DNA of 64,000 nt, taken from positions 33,108 to 97,107 of the forward strand of contig CAWIQD010000022.1 of the NCBI GenBank assembly GCA_963837945.1. The letters are read 5' to 3'. Positions 44,087 to 53,186 of the stretch are shown here, piece by piece. A program made the translations under genes and the position numbers. The stretch's first letter is position 1. Each line of letters begins with the position of its first letter. Source of the stretch: CAVUBL01 sp963837945 (GTDB lineage: Bacteria > Acidobacteriota > Thermoanaerobaculia > Multivoradales > DATKCC01). The notes under the pieces were generated by a model. It saw only the letters and a program-made list of their open reading frames with translations, made no database searches and was not told where the DNA came from.

Positions 44087-45850
44087 ATGCGCCGCAACGC
44101 GACCCCGACACCGATCCTGACGCTCGGCCTGATCCTCGGGACCCTCCTGGCGGTGGCGCCACCGGTCGCCGCCGCCGCCGCGGCCGCCCGGCCGATCGAG
44201 GCACGGGGCGAGGCGCCCCACCCGCGCTTCGACCGCCTCTACGACTACCCGGAGATGACCGGGCTGCTCCAAGGCTACGCCCGCGCCTACCCCGACTGGG
44301 TGAAGCTCGAGTCGATCGGCAAGAGCCTCGAGGGACGGGACATCTGGCTGCTGACCCTCAACAACCCGGCGACCGGCCCCGACCTCGCCAAGCCGGCGAT
44401 GTACATCGACGGCAACATCCACGCCAACGAGGTCCAGGGCGCCGAGACCGCGCTCTACACCGTCGAGTTCCTGCTCGCCAACTACGGCAAGCTCGACCGG
44501 GTGAGCGAGCTGCTCGACCGGGAGGCCTTCTACGTCATCCCGATGGTCAACCCGGACGGCCGGGCGCACTGGTTCACCGGGCCGTCGACCCCGCACTTCC
44601 CGCGCACCGTGATGGTGCCGGTCGACGACGACCGCGACGGGGTCGCCGACGAGGACGGCTACGACGACCTGGACGGCGACGGCGTGATCACCCAGATGCG
44701 CAAGAAGGTGCCGCTCGGCTCGGGCACCCACCGGCTCGATCCCAAGGACCCGCGGTTGCTGGTGGCGGCCGAGAGCGGCGAGCTGGGCGACTACGTGCTC
44801 CTGGGCCCGGAGGGGTTCGACAACGACGGCGACGGCAAGGTGAACGAGGACACGGTGGGCTACGTCGACCCCAACCGCACCTGGGGCTACTTCTGGCAGC
44901 CGACCTACGTCCAGGCCGGTGCCGGCGACTATCCGCTCCAGATCCCGGAGACCCGCTCGATCGCGCTGTGGGCCCTCGACCACCCGAACATCGGGGCGGT
45001 CCAGAGCTACCACAACAACGGCCGGATGATCCTCCGCGGCCCGGGCTCGAAGCTCCAGCCGACCTACCCCGGCCCGGACGTCAAGGCCTACGACCTGATC
45101 GGCAAGGAGGGGGAGAAGCTCCTCCCCGGCTACCACTACTACGTCACCTGGAAGGACCTCTACACGACGTTCGGCGACACGACCGACCACTTCTACAACA
45201 TCGCCGGCGCGATCGCCCTGACCAACGAGCTCTATGACGTGCCGGCGGACTTCGACGGCGACGGCAAGGTGAGCGACGAAGAGGAGATGAAGTTCAACGA
45301 CCTGCTCACCCTCGGCCGCCAGTTCGTCGACTGGCACCCCGTCCAGCACCCGCAGTACGGCGAGGTGGAGGTCGGCGGCTACCGCCAGGACGTGGGCCGC
45401 ATCCCCGAGGGCTGGGCCCTCGAGGAGGAGATCCACAGGAACAACGCCTTCGTCCTCTACCACGCCCGCCAGCTCCCCAAGCTCTCTTTCGGCGAGCCGC
45501 AGGTGACGCGCCTCGACAAGGGTCTGTGGCGGATCGAGCTGCCGGTGGTCAACGAGCGGGGCATCCCGTCGATGACGGTCATCGCCCAGAAGAACAAGCT
45601 CCACCGCCCGGACGTCGCGACGGTCGCGGGCGCCCAGGTGGTGGCGAGCGGCCTGGTCGAGGATCCGTGGCTCGACAAGGTCTCGCTCCAGGAGCACCGG
45701 CCGGAGCGCCTGATGGTGCCCGGCGTCGAGGCCTTCTCGACCCGCCGCCTCTTCTTCCTCGTCCACGGCGACGGCCCGGTGAAGGTGACCTACGACAGCC
45801 TCAAGGGGGGCAAGCTCACGACCACGGTCGCGCTGCGCGCGGCCGAGTGA
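44087..45850 (+). CDS. Secreted M14 zinc carboxypeptidase
   Basis: A 587-residue protein with a signal peptide and M14 catalytic residues: DGNIHANEVQG (His112, Glu115), VNPDGR (Asn155, Arg159), SYHNNGR (His309) and ALTNELYD (Glu381, the general base). A calcium-type acidic insert (DDRDGVADEDGYDDLDGDG) and DNDGDGKVNED lie between strands. The C-terminus is a beta domain with LPVVNERGIPSMTV. It would remove C-terminal residues from peptides in the periplasm or outside. The gene begins two bases after its ligand-less paralogue, so the pair is one operon. A perfect hairpin follows at 45899. Confidence 0.9.
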   Translation: MRRNATPTPILTLGLILGTLLAVAPPVAAAAAAARPIEARGEAPHPRFDRLYDYPEMTGLLQGYARAYPDWVKLESIGKSLEGRDIWLLTLNNPATGPDLAKPAMYIDGNIHANEVQGAETALYTVEFLLANYGKLDRVSELLDREAFYVIPMVNPDGRAHWFTGPSTPHFPRTVMVPVDDDRDGVADEDGYDDLDGDGVITQMRKKVPLGSGTHRLDPKDPRLLVAAESGELGDYVLLGPEGFDNDGDGKVNEDTVGYVDPNRTWGYFWQPTYVQAGAGDYPLQIPETRSIALWALDHPNIGAVQSYHNNGRMILRGPGSKLQPTYPGPDVKAYDLIGKEGEKLLPGYHYYVTWKDLYTTFGDTTDHFYNIAGAIALTNELYDVPADFDGDGKVSDEEEMKFNDLLTLGRQFVDWHPVQHPQYGEVEVGGYRQDVGRIPEGWALEEEIHRNNAFVLYHARQLPKLSFGEPQVTRLDKGLWRIELPVVNERGIPSMTVIAQKNKLHRPDVATVAGAQVVASGLVEDPWLDKVSLQEHRPERLMVPGVEAFSTRRLFFLVHGDGPVKVTYDSLKGGKLTTTVALRAAE

Positions 45851-45898
45851 GGGCCGAACGCCCCGGCTGGCGTCCCGGCGGGGGAGAGAGGTGACGAA

Positions 45899-45936
45899 GG
45901 TGCGGGGCCTGGCCGGGTTCGGCGAGGCCCCGCACC
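45899..45936. terminator. Bidirectional hairpin terminator between convergent peptidase genes
   Basis: A perfect 12-bp stem (GGTGCGGGGCCT / AGGCCCCGCACC) with a 14-base loop lies between the stops of the carboxypeptidase (45850) and subtilase (45971) genes. There is no T run on either side, so it would stop or stabilise transcripts from both sides by structure alone. Confidence 0.65.
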
Positions 45937-45970
45937 CTCGGTCGGCACGGCGTGGGAGGCCGCGGGCGGT

Positions 45971-47323
45971 CTACTCGACGGCCTTGCGGGCGTTGACCCG
46001 CCCGTGGCTGTAGAGCAGGTCGGTGCCCGGAGCGCCCAGGTCGTCGGCCGACTGCGCCAGCCGGGCCTTGAGCTGGTGGCCGTTGAGCGAGCCGCCGGCC
46101 TGGCCGTCGATGAGCGCCGCCACCCCCGAGACGATCGGGGTGGCGAAGCTGGTGCCGGCGCCGATCAGGTAGCTGTTCGGACCGCAGCCGAAGCCCGCGA
46201 AGGTCGAGCAGGCGCCGAACACCAGGCCCTGGCTCGAGGGGCTGACGACGCAACCCGGCAGGGGCGGGGTCGGGTCCGGCCCGTCGCCGCCCGGCGCGCC
46301 CACCCAGGTGCCGGAGACCCCGTAGTTCGAGTACGTCGCCAGCAGGTCGTTCCAGGCCGTGGCGTACACCGCGATGCCGCTGCCCGACTCGGCGGGCACG
46401 AAGGCGGCGTTGCCCGAGTGCTGCATGTCGAGGCCGTCGTTGCCCGAGGCCGAGACCACCAGCTTGCCCTGGCTCTCGACGTAGTTCACCGTCTTGTTGA
46501 GGGCCGCGATCAGCTGGCCGGCGCCGGGCAGGTTCTTCGGAATGCCGCCGGGCACGCCGAGGCTCATGTTGACGACGTGGACGTCGTCGAGGCTCGCGGC
46601 GTAGAGGAGCCCGGTGATGATGTCGCCGAAGCTGCCCGAGCCCGTGCAGTTGAGGACCTTGACCGCCACCACCCGGGCGTCGGGTGCGACCGCCGCGATC
46701 CCCAGGCCGTTCGAGGTGATGGTGCTGGAGACGAAGGTGCCGTGGAAGGCGAAGTCGAGGAAGGTGGTCTCGTCGACGGCGCCGCAGGGCGAGCTGCCGG
46801 CCGACAGGGCGCTCGCGCTCTCGCCGACGTCCACCCGGCCGGCCAGGTCGTTGTGCGTCGGGTCGACCCCGGTGTCGAGCACCGCGACCTTGACGTCGGG
46901 ATCCCCGAACTCGCCGAGGGCCCAGGCGCCGGGCGCGTCGATGTTGCGCATGTTCCACTGGCAGGCGTAGAAGAAGGCGGTGGTCGGATCGACCGCCGGC
47001 GTGGCGGCGGGGGCCGCCTCGACCGGTCCGCTCAGGCCGGACGGATCGGGCGCCCACTGGACTGCGACGTCCTGGGTGACGCTGCGGATGCCGTGCTGGC
47101 CGCCGAGCCGGGCGGCGAAAGCGGGGTCGCTCGAGGTGGCGACGGCGTAGCCGACCTCGGGGAGCACCCGCTGGAGGGTGCCGCCGGCGGCGCTCACGCG
47201 GCCGGCGAGGTCGGAGGGGATGTGGCCCTGGGCCTCGATCAGGAAGCTGCCGGCGAAGGCCGAGCCCGGGAGCAGCGCGGCGACGGCCAGGACCGGCACC
47301 AATACGGAGAGAATGCGTCTCAT
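45971..47323 (-). CDS. Secreted subtilisin-family (S8) serine protease
   Basis: A 450-residue pre-pro-protease. It has a signal peptide (PVLAVAALLPGSAFA), a short I9-like propeptide, and the catalytic triad in VAVLDTGVDPTHNDLAG (Asp), FHGTFVSSTI (His) and GAGTSFATPIVSG (Ser), with the oxyanion Asn in SASGNDGLD. Several cysteines (YACQWN, PCGAV, LNCTG, GCVVS, GACSTF, FGCGPN) suggest disulfides for an exported enzyme. ATG 47323 has GAAGGAGG upstream. There is no C-terminal sorting domain. Confidence 0.92.
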   Translation of the reverse strand: MRRILSVLVPVLAVAALLPGSAFAGSFLIEAQGHIPSDLAGRVSAAGGTLQRVLPEVGYAVATSSDPAFAARLGGQHGIRSVTQDVAVQWAPDPSGLSGPVEAAPAATPAVDPTTAFFYACQWNMRNIDAPGAWALGEFGDPDVKVAVLDTGVDPTHNDLAGRVDVGESASALSAGSSPCGAVDETTFLDFAFHGTFVSSTITSNGLGIAAVAPDARVVAVKVLNCTGSGSFGDIITGLLYAASLDDVHVVNMSLGVPGGIPKNLPGAGQLIAALNKTVNYVESQGKLVVSASGNDGLDMQHSGNAAFVPAESGSGIAVYATAWNDLLATYSNYGVSGTWVGAPGGDGPDPTPPLPGCVVSPSSQGLVFGACSTFAGFGCGPNSYLIGAGTSFATPIVSGVAALIDGQAGGSLNGHQLKARLAQSADDLGAPGTDLLYSHGRVNARKAVE

Positions 47324-47506
47324 CGAATCCTCCTTCAACAGGGAGAGAGTGGGATGGACCGGAGCGGGCGCGACTCGATCCGCCGAGCTCAACATCTTCT
47401 TAGAGGCAGGTTACATCAAGAGACCGTTTGCGACAACTCGGCGGCCCGCCCGCGCGCTTCGGGCCTCGTCACGCCGGGCGGCTCTGGGATAGGCTTTTCC
47501 GCCGCG

Positions 47507-48727
47507 ATGAATCCCTCCGAGACGGTCGACCTGGTCATCGTCGGCTCCGGCCCGGCCGGCGCGTCGGCGGCCCTCCACCTGGTGCGCTCCGATCCCCGCT
47601 GGCGCGGGCGGATGGTGGTCCTCGAGCGCGCGACCCACCCGCGGGACAAGCTTTGCGGCGGGGGAGTGACCCGCTTCGGCGAGCAGGTCCTCGCCGGGCT
47701 CGGACTGGAGCTGGGCGGCCCCTCCGGACCGGTGCACGTGCCCATCACCGAGCTGCGCCTGGTCTTCGGCGACCGGGGCTACGGCCTCCACGGCGACCCG
47801 GTCTTCCGGGTCACCCGGCGGCGCGAGCTCGACGCCTGGCTCGCCGGCCGTGCCCGCGCGGAGGGGATCGAGCTGCGCGAGGACGAGACGGTGATCGGGG
47901 TCGAGCGCGTGGCCGGAGGCGTCCGCGTGCTCACCGAGCGCGGGGTCTACCGCGCCCGGGTGGTGGTCGGCGCCGACGGCTCGAAGAGCGCGGTCCGGCG
48001 CAGCCTCGGCTGGCGCTCCGGCGCGCGGCAGGCCCGCCTGCTCGAGGTGCTCACCCCGGAGCGGCCGGACGGAGGCGCGGGCCCCGGGGGCTGGCGCGGG
48101 GTCGCGGTCTTCGACTTCACGCCGCTCGCCGCGGGGCTCCGCGGCTACTACTGGGACTTCCCCAGCCTGGTCGACGGCCGGCCGATGATGAACCGGGGCG
48201 TGTTCGACAGCCGGGTCGCCGCGGGCGGGCCCGAGGCGGCGCTCAAGGCGATCCTGGCGACGTCGCTCGCACGACGCGGCCGGCGGCTGGCGGAGCTCCG
48301 CCTGGAGGGCCATCCTCTCCAGTGGTTCGAGCCCGGTACGCGGCTCGCCACGGAGGGCGTGCTCCTCGCCGGCGACGCCGCCGGGGTCGACCCGCTCCTC
48401 GGCGAGGGCATCTCGTTCGCGCTGGCCCACGGGCGGGTGGCGGCGGCGGCGGTGGCGGACGCCTTCGCGCGCGACGACTTCAGCTTCCGGAGCTACCACG
48501 AGCGCCTGCTCGCCGATCCGCTCCTCGCCCAGCTCGATCGCCGGCGGCGCCTGGCGCGCGCGGTCTACACGGCGCCCGGCCGTCGGCTGGTGGCCGCCGG
48601 ATGGGGCCTGGTCCCCTGGACGCTCCGGATGCTCGACCGCCTGCGCCCCGGGGTGTTCCCGCACCCCGAGCCCCGGCTCGAGCGGCTGCGCGGCCTCGAT
48701 CCCGAGGTCCTGCGGACCGGGGCGTGA
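47507..48727 (+). CDS. FAD-dependent oxidoreductase, geranylgeranyl reductase family
   Basis: A 406-residue flavoprotein with an N-terminal FAD site (LVIVGSGPAGASAALHLV), the CGGGV loop (DKLCGGGVTRFGEQVL), VVVGADGSKSAVRRSLG, and the second FAD motif GVLLAGDAAGVDPLLGEGIS. The order matches geranylgeranyl-reductase-like enzymes that reduce isoprenoid double bonds in quinones, chlorophylls or lipids. In a respiring non-phototroph a role on menaquinone side chains or a lipid is possible. It stands alone between a divergent protease and the VWA protein gene. Confidence 0.8.
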   Translation: MNPSETVDLVIVGSGPAGASAALHLVRSDPRWRGRMVVLERATHPRDKLCGGGVTRFGEQVLAGLGLELGGPSGPVHVPITELRLVFGDRGYGLHGDPVFRVTRRRELDAWLAGRARAEGIELREDETVIGVERVAGGVRVLTERGVYRARVVVGADGSKSAVRRSLGWRSGARQARLLEVLTPERPDGGAGPGGWRGVAVFDFTPLAAGLRGYYWDFPSLVDGRPMMNRGVFDSRVAAGGPEAALKAILATSLARRGRRLAELRLEGHPLQWFEPGTRLATEGVLLAGDAAGVDPLLGEGISFALAHGRVAAAAVADAFARDDFSFRSYHERLLADPLLAQLDRRRRLARAVYTAPGRRLVAAGWGLVPWTLRMLDRLRPGVFPHPEPRLERLRGLDPEVLRTGA

Positions 48728-48841
48728 AGGGCCGCGGGCGATCCGTGGAAGAATGGTTCCCGACGCAGCGCCGCCGTCGCCCTGGTCACGATCTCACCCC
48801 CGGAGCCACGCCGTCTCCCCGAGCCGTATCCCGCACTCCCG

Positions 48842-51800
48842 ATGAGCCGCCGTCCCCGTAACCCGCTACCTCTCTGCGCGCTCCTCCTCTGCCTCGCCGC
48901 CGCCGCGCCCGCCCCGGGCCAGCCGCCGGCCGAGCGGACGGCTTCGCCCGCGGACGCCGCGACGACGGCGCCCCCGGCGCGGGCAGAGCTCTCGGTCGAG
49001 GTCACCGATCCGGACGGCAAGCCGGCCCGGGGCCTCCCGGCCGGCGACCTCGAGGTCCGGGTGGCGGGTGCCCCGGCCGCGGTGACCGCCGTGGGAAGCG
49101 GCGCTCCGGGCCGGCTCGCGATCTACTTCGACCTGCCGCTGCTCGCTTCGAAAGACGTGCTGGCAGCGGCCTCCGCCCTCTCGGAGCGGGGCGCGATCCT
49201 GGCCGGCGTGGCGCCGGTCGAGCTGGTGGTCGCCGACGACCGCGCCCGCACTCTGCTCCCGGCGAGCAAGGACCCCGAGGTGGTCGCGCAGGCGCTCGCC
49301 GGCGTCGGGGTCCGCTACGGCGGCCGGGACGCCCTGGTCGAGGTCCGCCGGGACTACCTCGAGGAGCTCCAGGGCCTCGCCGGCACGCCCGAGACCGGCC
49401 GCAGCCGGCCGGGACACCGCCTGGCGCCGGAGGTCGAGGACCGGATCGACGAGGTCACCCGCGAGGCGCTCGAGCGCGAGGCGGACCTCCTGCGGCAAGA
49501 CCGCCAGCGCCTGATCGCGTGGGCGGCCGACCAGGGGCCGGTGGACGCCGCGGCGCCGGCGGGCGCGCTGCTCCTGGTGACCGGCGGGTTCGACGAGGAT
49601 CCCCTCGTCTTCTACCGCGCGGCCCTCCAGGCCTACGGCCTTGACGCCCGGGCCGACCGCCTGCCGCGGCCGGTCGTCCTGCCGTCGAGCGGGGAGCTCG
49701 CCAAGGTGCTCGCGGCCTACGGCTGGCTCACCTACCCGTTCCTGCCCGGGGGCGAGGGGGGCGGCTTCGTGCCGACCCCGAAAGGGCCTGCACCCTCGAT
49801 CCACGACACGCTGCCCCCCGCCGGCTCCATTCCGAGCGGCGGCAACCAGCCCGGCCGCCCGGCGCTGATCACCCCCCACCTCGGCCACCGCAAGGAGGCC
49901 GAGGAGAAGGAGACCGGCCTGCCGCCGGTGACCGCCGGCCGGGACGCCCTCGCCTCGCTCGCCGCAGCGACCGGCGGCGAGCTGGTGACCGATCTGCTCC
50001 AGGTCGGCGACCTGGCCGGGCGCCTCGGCCATCGGCAGCGCCTGGCCGTCCAGGTGCCCGGCGGCGACCCGCAGCCGGTCGAGGTGCGGCTGGCCGCCGG
50101 CGTGCGGCACGCCGACCGCTACACCGTCCACGCGCGGACCTGGGTGGCGACCGAGACGCCGGAGGCGGTCGCCGCGGTGCGCGCGCGCCAGCTCCTCGAC
50201 GGCGAGCTCGTCGCACCGGGCGAGCTGCCGGTCGAGGCGGCCTTCGAGACCGCGCCTTCGGGGCTGGGCGAGGGACGGCTGACGCTGCGCCTGGGCGGCG
50301 GCGCCGACGAGGCCGCGCCCCCGCCCGGCGACCGCCTGCGGGCGACCGTGGGCGTCGAGCGCGAGGACCAGGCGCCCCTCGTCTTCCACCGCGACCTGGC
50401 GGGCGACGCCCTGCCCGAGGCCGGCCTCTACCGCATGCCGGTGACGTTGCCCGCCGGGGCGGAGACCCGGATCGCGGTGGTGGTCGAGGACCTCTCCGAC
50501 CAGCGCTGGGGAACCGCCGTCGCCACCTACCTCGAGACCGCCCCCGAGACCCCGGAGGCGGACGCGACGGCGGACCTCGACCTGTTGCCGTCGCCGCAGC
50601 CGGTGCACCTGCTGGCGCCCCAGGAGCCGTTCGTGATGGGGCGGACCGAGATCCAGGCCGTGGTCTCCGACGCGCGCGTGCGCCGGGTCGATTTCCTCCT
50701 CGACGGCAAGCGGGCCGCGGTGCGGGCCGCGCCTCCCTTCCGGGCGATGCTCGACTTCGGCGACCTCCCGAGGAGCCGGCGGGTCGAGGCGGTCGCCTAC
50801 GGCGAGGGCGGCGACGAGCTGGGGCGCGACACCCTGGTGGTCAACCAGGGCGGCGGCGCCTTCCGGGTGCGGATCGTCGAGCCCAAGGCGTCGGCCGGCG
50901 GCCCGGGCGCGCCGCTCACCGGGCCGGTCGAGGTCGCGGCCGAGATCGAAGTCCCGCCCGACTCGCCCGTCGAGCGGGTGGACTTCTACTGGAACACCTC
51001 GCTCGCCGCGAGCCGCTTCGCCCCGCCGTGGCGCCAGCGCCTCGTGGTGCCGGCGGACTCGCCGCAGGGCTTCGTGCGGGTGGTCGCGCGCCTCGAGGAC
51101 GGGGCCACCACCGAGGACGTGGTCTTCCTCAACGAGAAGGGCACCGGCGAGCGGCTCGACGTCAACCTGGTGGAGATGTACGTGGTGGTGACCGACCGCA
51201 AGGGCCGGCCGGTCTCCGGCCTCGGGCCGGACGACTTCCGGGTGCTCGAGGAAGGCGTGCCGCAGAAGGTCGCTACCTTCAGCGACTCGAAGAGCCTGCC
51301 GCTGGCGGTCGGCCTGGCGATCGACTCCTCGGCCTCGATGTTCGTCAAGCTGCCCTCGGTCGGCCAGGCGGCGGACGAGTTCGTGCGCAAGTCGCTCCAG
51401 CCGAACGACCGGGCGTTCGTGGTCGGCTTCGGCGGCGAGCCGACCCTGGCCCAGACCACGACCTCGGACGCGGGCGCGCTGATGCGGGCGATCGACGGCC
51501 TGAAGGCCGACGGGCAGACCGCCATCTGGGCCTCGGTCGTCTACTCCCTGGTCGAGCTCCAGGGCGCGCCGGGCAAAAAGGCGGTGATCGTCTACACCGA
51601 CGGCGCCGACGAGGACGAGGACTTCTCCTACACGACGGCGCTGCGCTTCGCCCGCCGGGTCGGAGTGCCGGTCTACTTCATCCTGACCAACAACGAGATC
51701 GTGCGCACCGGCGGCAAGGGGCTCGGGGTGCGGCGGTTCCTCGGCCGCGTCCGGCGCCTGGCCGACGAGGTCGGTGGGCAGGTCTACATGGTGCGGGCGG

Positions 51801-51967
51801 ACGAGGACCTGTCGCTGGTCTACCGGGAGATCGGCCGGGAGCTGCGCAACCAGTACCTGCTGACCTATTACTCGAAGGACCTGCCGGAGGAGACCTGGCG
51901 GCGGGTCAAGGTCGAGATGACGAACCCCGACCTGCGGGCGAGGACGATCGCGGGGACGTATCGCTGA
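48842..51967 (+). CDS. Secreted VWFA-related protein of acidobacterial type
   Basis: A 1041-residue protein with a signal peptide, a long N-terminal part with a first degraded VWA-like segment (PGRLAIYFDLPLL, AGALLLVTGGFDED), Ig-like middle domains, and a C-terminal VWA domain. The VWA domain has FRVLEEGVPQKVATFSDSKS, LAVGLAIDSSASM (metal site DxSxS), LKADGQTAIWASVVYSLVEL and VIVYTDGADEDED. The ending RNQYLLTYYSKD with RVKVEM is diagnostic of the VWFA-related domain first named from Acidobacteria. It probably mediates protein contacts in the periplasm. It is the clearest taxonomic hint in the window. Confidence 0.9.
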   Translation: MSRRPRNPLPLCALLLCLAAAAPAPGQPPAERTASPADAATTAPPARAELSVEVTDPDGKPARGLPAGDLEVRVAGAPAAVTAVGSGAPGRLAIYFDLPLLASKDVLAAASALSERGAILAGVAPVELVVADDRARTLLPASKDPEVVAQALAGVGVRYGGRDALVEVRRDYLEELQGLAGTPETGRSRPGHRLAPEVEDRIDEVTREALEREADLLRQDRQRLIAWAADQGPVDAAAPAGALLLVTGGFDEDPLVFYRAALQAYGLDARADRLPRPVVLPSSGELAKVLAAYGWLTYPFLPGGEGGGFVPTPKGPAPSIHDTLPPAGSIPSGGNQPGRPALITPHLGHRKEAEEKETGLPPVTAGRDALASLAAATGGELVTDLLQVGDLAGRLGHRQRLAVQVPGGDPQPVEVRLAAGVRHADRYTVHARTWVATETPEAVAAVRARQLLDGELVAPGELPVEAAFETAPSGLGEGRLTLRLGGGADEAAPPPGDRLRATVGVEREDQAPLVFHRDLAGDALPEAGLYRMPVTLPAGAETRIAVVVEDLSDQRWGTAVATYLETAPETPEADATADLDLLPSPQPVHLLAPQEPFVMGRTEIQAVVSDARVRRVDFLLDGKRAAVRAAPPFRAMLDFGDLPRSRRVEAVAYGEGGDELGRDTLVVNQGGGAFRVRIVEPKASAGGPGAPLTGPVEVAAEIEVPPDSPVERVDFYWNTSLAASRFAPPWRQRLVVPADSPQGFVRVVARLEDGATTEDVVFLNEKGTGERLDVNLVEMYVVVTDRKGRPVSGLGPDDFRVLEEGVPQKVATFSDSKSLPLAVGLAIDSSASMFVKLPSVGQAADEFVRKSLQPNDRAFVVGFGGEPTLAQTTTSDAGALMRAIDGLKADGQTAIWASVVYSLVELQGAPGKKAVIVYTDGADEDEDFSYTTALRFARRVGVPVYFILTNNEIVRTGGKGLGVRRFLGRVRRLADEVGGQVYMVRADEDLSLVYREIGRELRNQYLLTYYSKDLPEETWRRVKVEMTNPDLRARTIAGTYR

Positions 51968-51989
51968 CGGGGCTTCGCCCGCCGCCCGC

Positions 51990-53126
51990 CTACCCGAGCG
52001 TCTGCCACCACCCCTCCAGGCGCTCGACCACCTCCGCCGGCCGCTCCTCGTGGGGCAGCGCGCCCGAGTCCTCGATCCAGACCTGCCCGACGCCCGGCGC
52101 GACGCCGGCGAAGGCGTCGCTCTCGCGCTCCGTCCTCTGAAGCCCGGAGCGGCTCCAGACCGCGAGCGCCGGGACCTCGAGGGTGCGCAGCGCCATGTAG
52201 ACGTTGGCCGCGAGCGCGTCGCCGAGGAAGGCCGCGGGGGCGTAGCGGGCGCCCGGCTGGTGGGCCGTCGCGTAGCCCTGGGCCGCCACCTCGGCGGCGA
52301 GCGGGTCGGCGCCGTCGCCGTAGAGCTTGCCCGTGAAGTGGCGAAGCGACGGCCGGGAGACCAGGAGGTTGAACAGGGCCTCGCCCAGCCAGGGCGCGCG
52401 GAGCGCCGCCTGGAGCCAGCGTCCGCGGGAGCGCTGGCTCTCCGCCTGGGTCAGCAGGCCGGTCGGATTGATCAGGGTGAGGGAGCGGAAGCGCTCCGGC
52501 TCGGCGGCGGCGAGCCCGAGGGCGTGGGCCGCCGAGAGCGAGGAGGCGACGACGTCGGCCGGCGCGCCGGCGAGCTCGTCGAGGACGCTCCGCAGCAGGT
52601 CCTGGTAGAGGTCCGCGTCGTAGTCGACGTCGGGCCGGTCGGAGGCGCCGAAGCCCAGCAGGTCGTAGGCGATCACTCGGTGGCCGCCTTCCGCCAGCCG
52701 GGAGAACAGCTCGCGCATCTCCCAGGCCGAGGCGGCGGCGTGGATGCCGTGGACCAGGACGACCGGTGCGGCGTCCTCGGGACCCGCCGTGTAGCTCACC
52801 ACCCGGAAGCCCGACCAGGAGAGCTCGCGCGGCGTCGCGCGGAGGCTCCGGTAGAGGGGGGGCGTGTCGCGGCCGAGCCGTCGGAGCGCGACCAGGGCGG
52901 CCGCGCCGCCGGCGGCCAGGCCGGCCAGGCCGAGCGCGCGGCGCCAGCCGCGGCCGTCGCCGCTGGAAGCTCCACAGCCTTCCGACCGCTTGGCGCGCGG
53001 GCGCCGGGGAGGCCCGACAGGCGGCAGCGGAGCCGCGGCCCCCGGCGGCACGCCCGGGACCGGGTAGGCGGAAGGGTCGGTCGGGCCCCGGCGGGCGGGG
53101 CGGGTCGGCGAGTGCTCGAAGCTCAT
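51990..53126 (-). CDS. Alpha/beta hydrolase, membrane anchored
   Basis: A 378-residue protein. A basic Pro-rich N-terminus leads to a membrane helix (ALGLAGLAAGGAAALVALRR) and an alpha/beta hydrolase domain with VVLVHGIHAAASAWEMRELF, IAYDLLGFGASDRPD, a nucleophile elbow VVASSLSAAHA and the late His in GALPHEERPAEVVERL. The elbow reads SSLSA rather than the common G-x-S-x-G. It may act on an ester or lipid at the membrane; the substrate is not visible. ATG 53126 is used; the next gene starts divergently at 53187, leaving a 60-base shared promoter gap. Confidence 0.8.
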   Translation of the reverse strand: MSFEHSPTRPARRGPTDPSAYPVPGVPPGAAAPLPPVGPPRRPRAKRSEGCGASSGDGRGWRRALGLAGLAAGGAAALVALRRLGRDTPPLYRSLRATPRELSWSGFRVVSYTAGPEDAAPVVLVHGIHAAASAWEMRELFSRLAEGGHRVIAYDLLGFGASDRPDVDYDADLYQDLLRSVLDELAGAPADVVASSLSAAHALGLAAAEPERFRSLTLINPTGLLTQAESQRSRGRWLQAALRAPWLGEALFNLLVSRPSLRHFTGKLYGDGADPLAAEVAAQGYATAHQPGARYAPAAFLGDALAANVYMALRTLEVPALAVWSRSGLQRTERESDAFAGVAPGVGQVWIEDSGALPHEERPAEVVERLEGWWQTLG

Positions 53127-53186
53127 GGTGAAACCGCGGCGATGCACAGCTCGTACCGGCTGGTAACCCCGCCCGTCCACTCTCTC

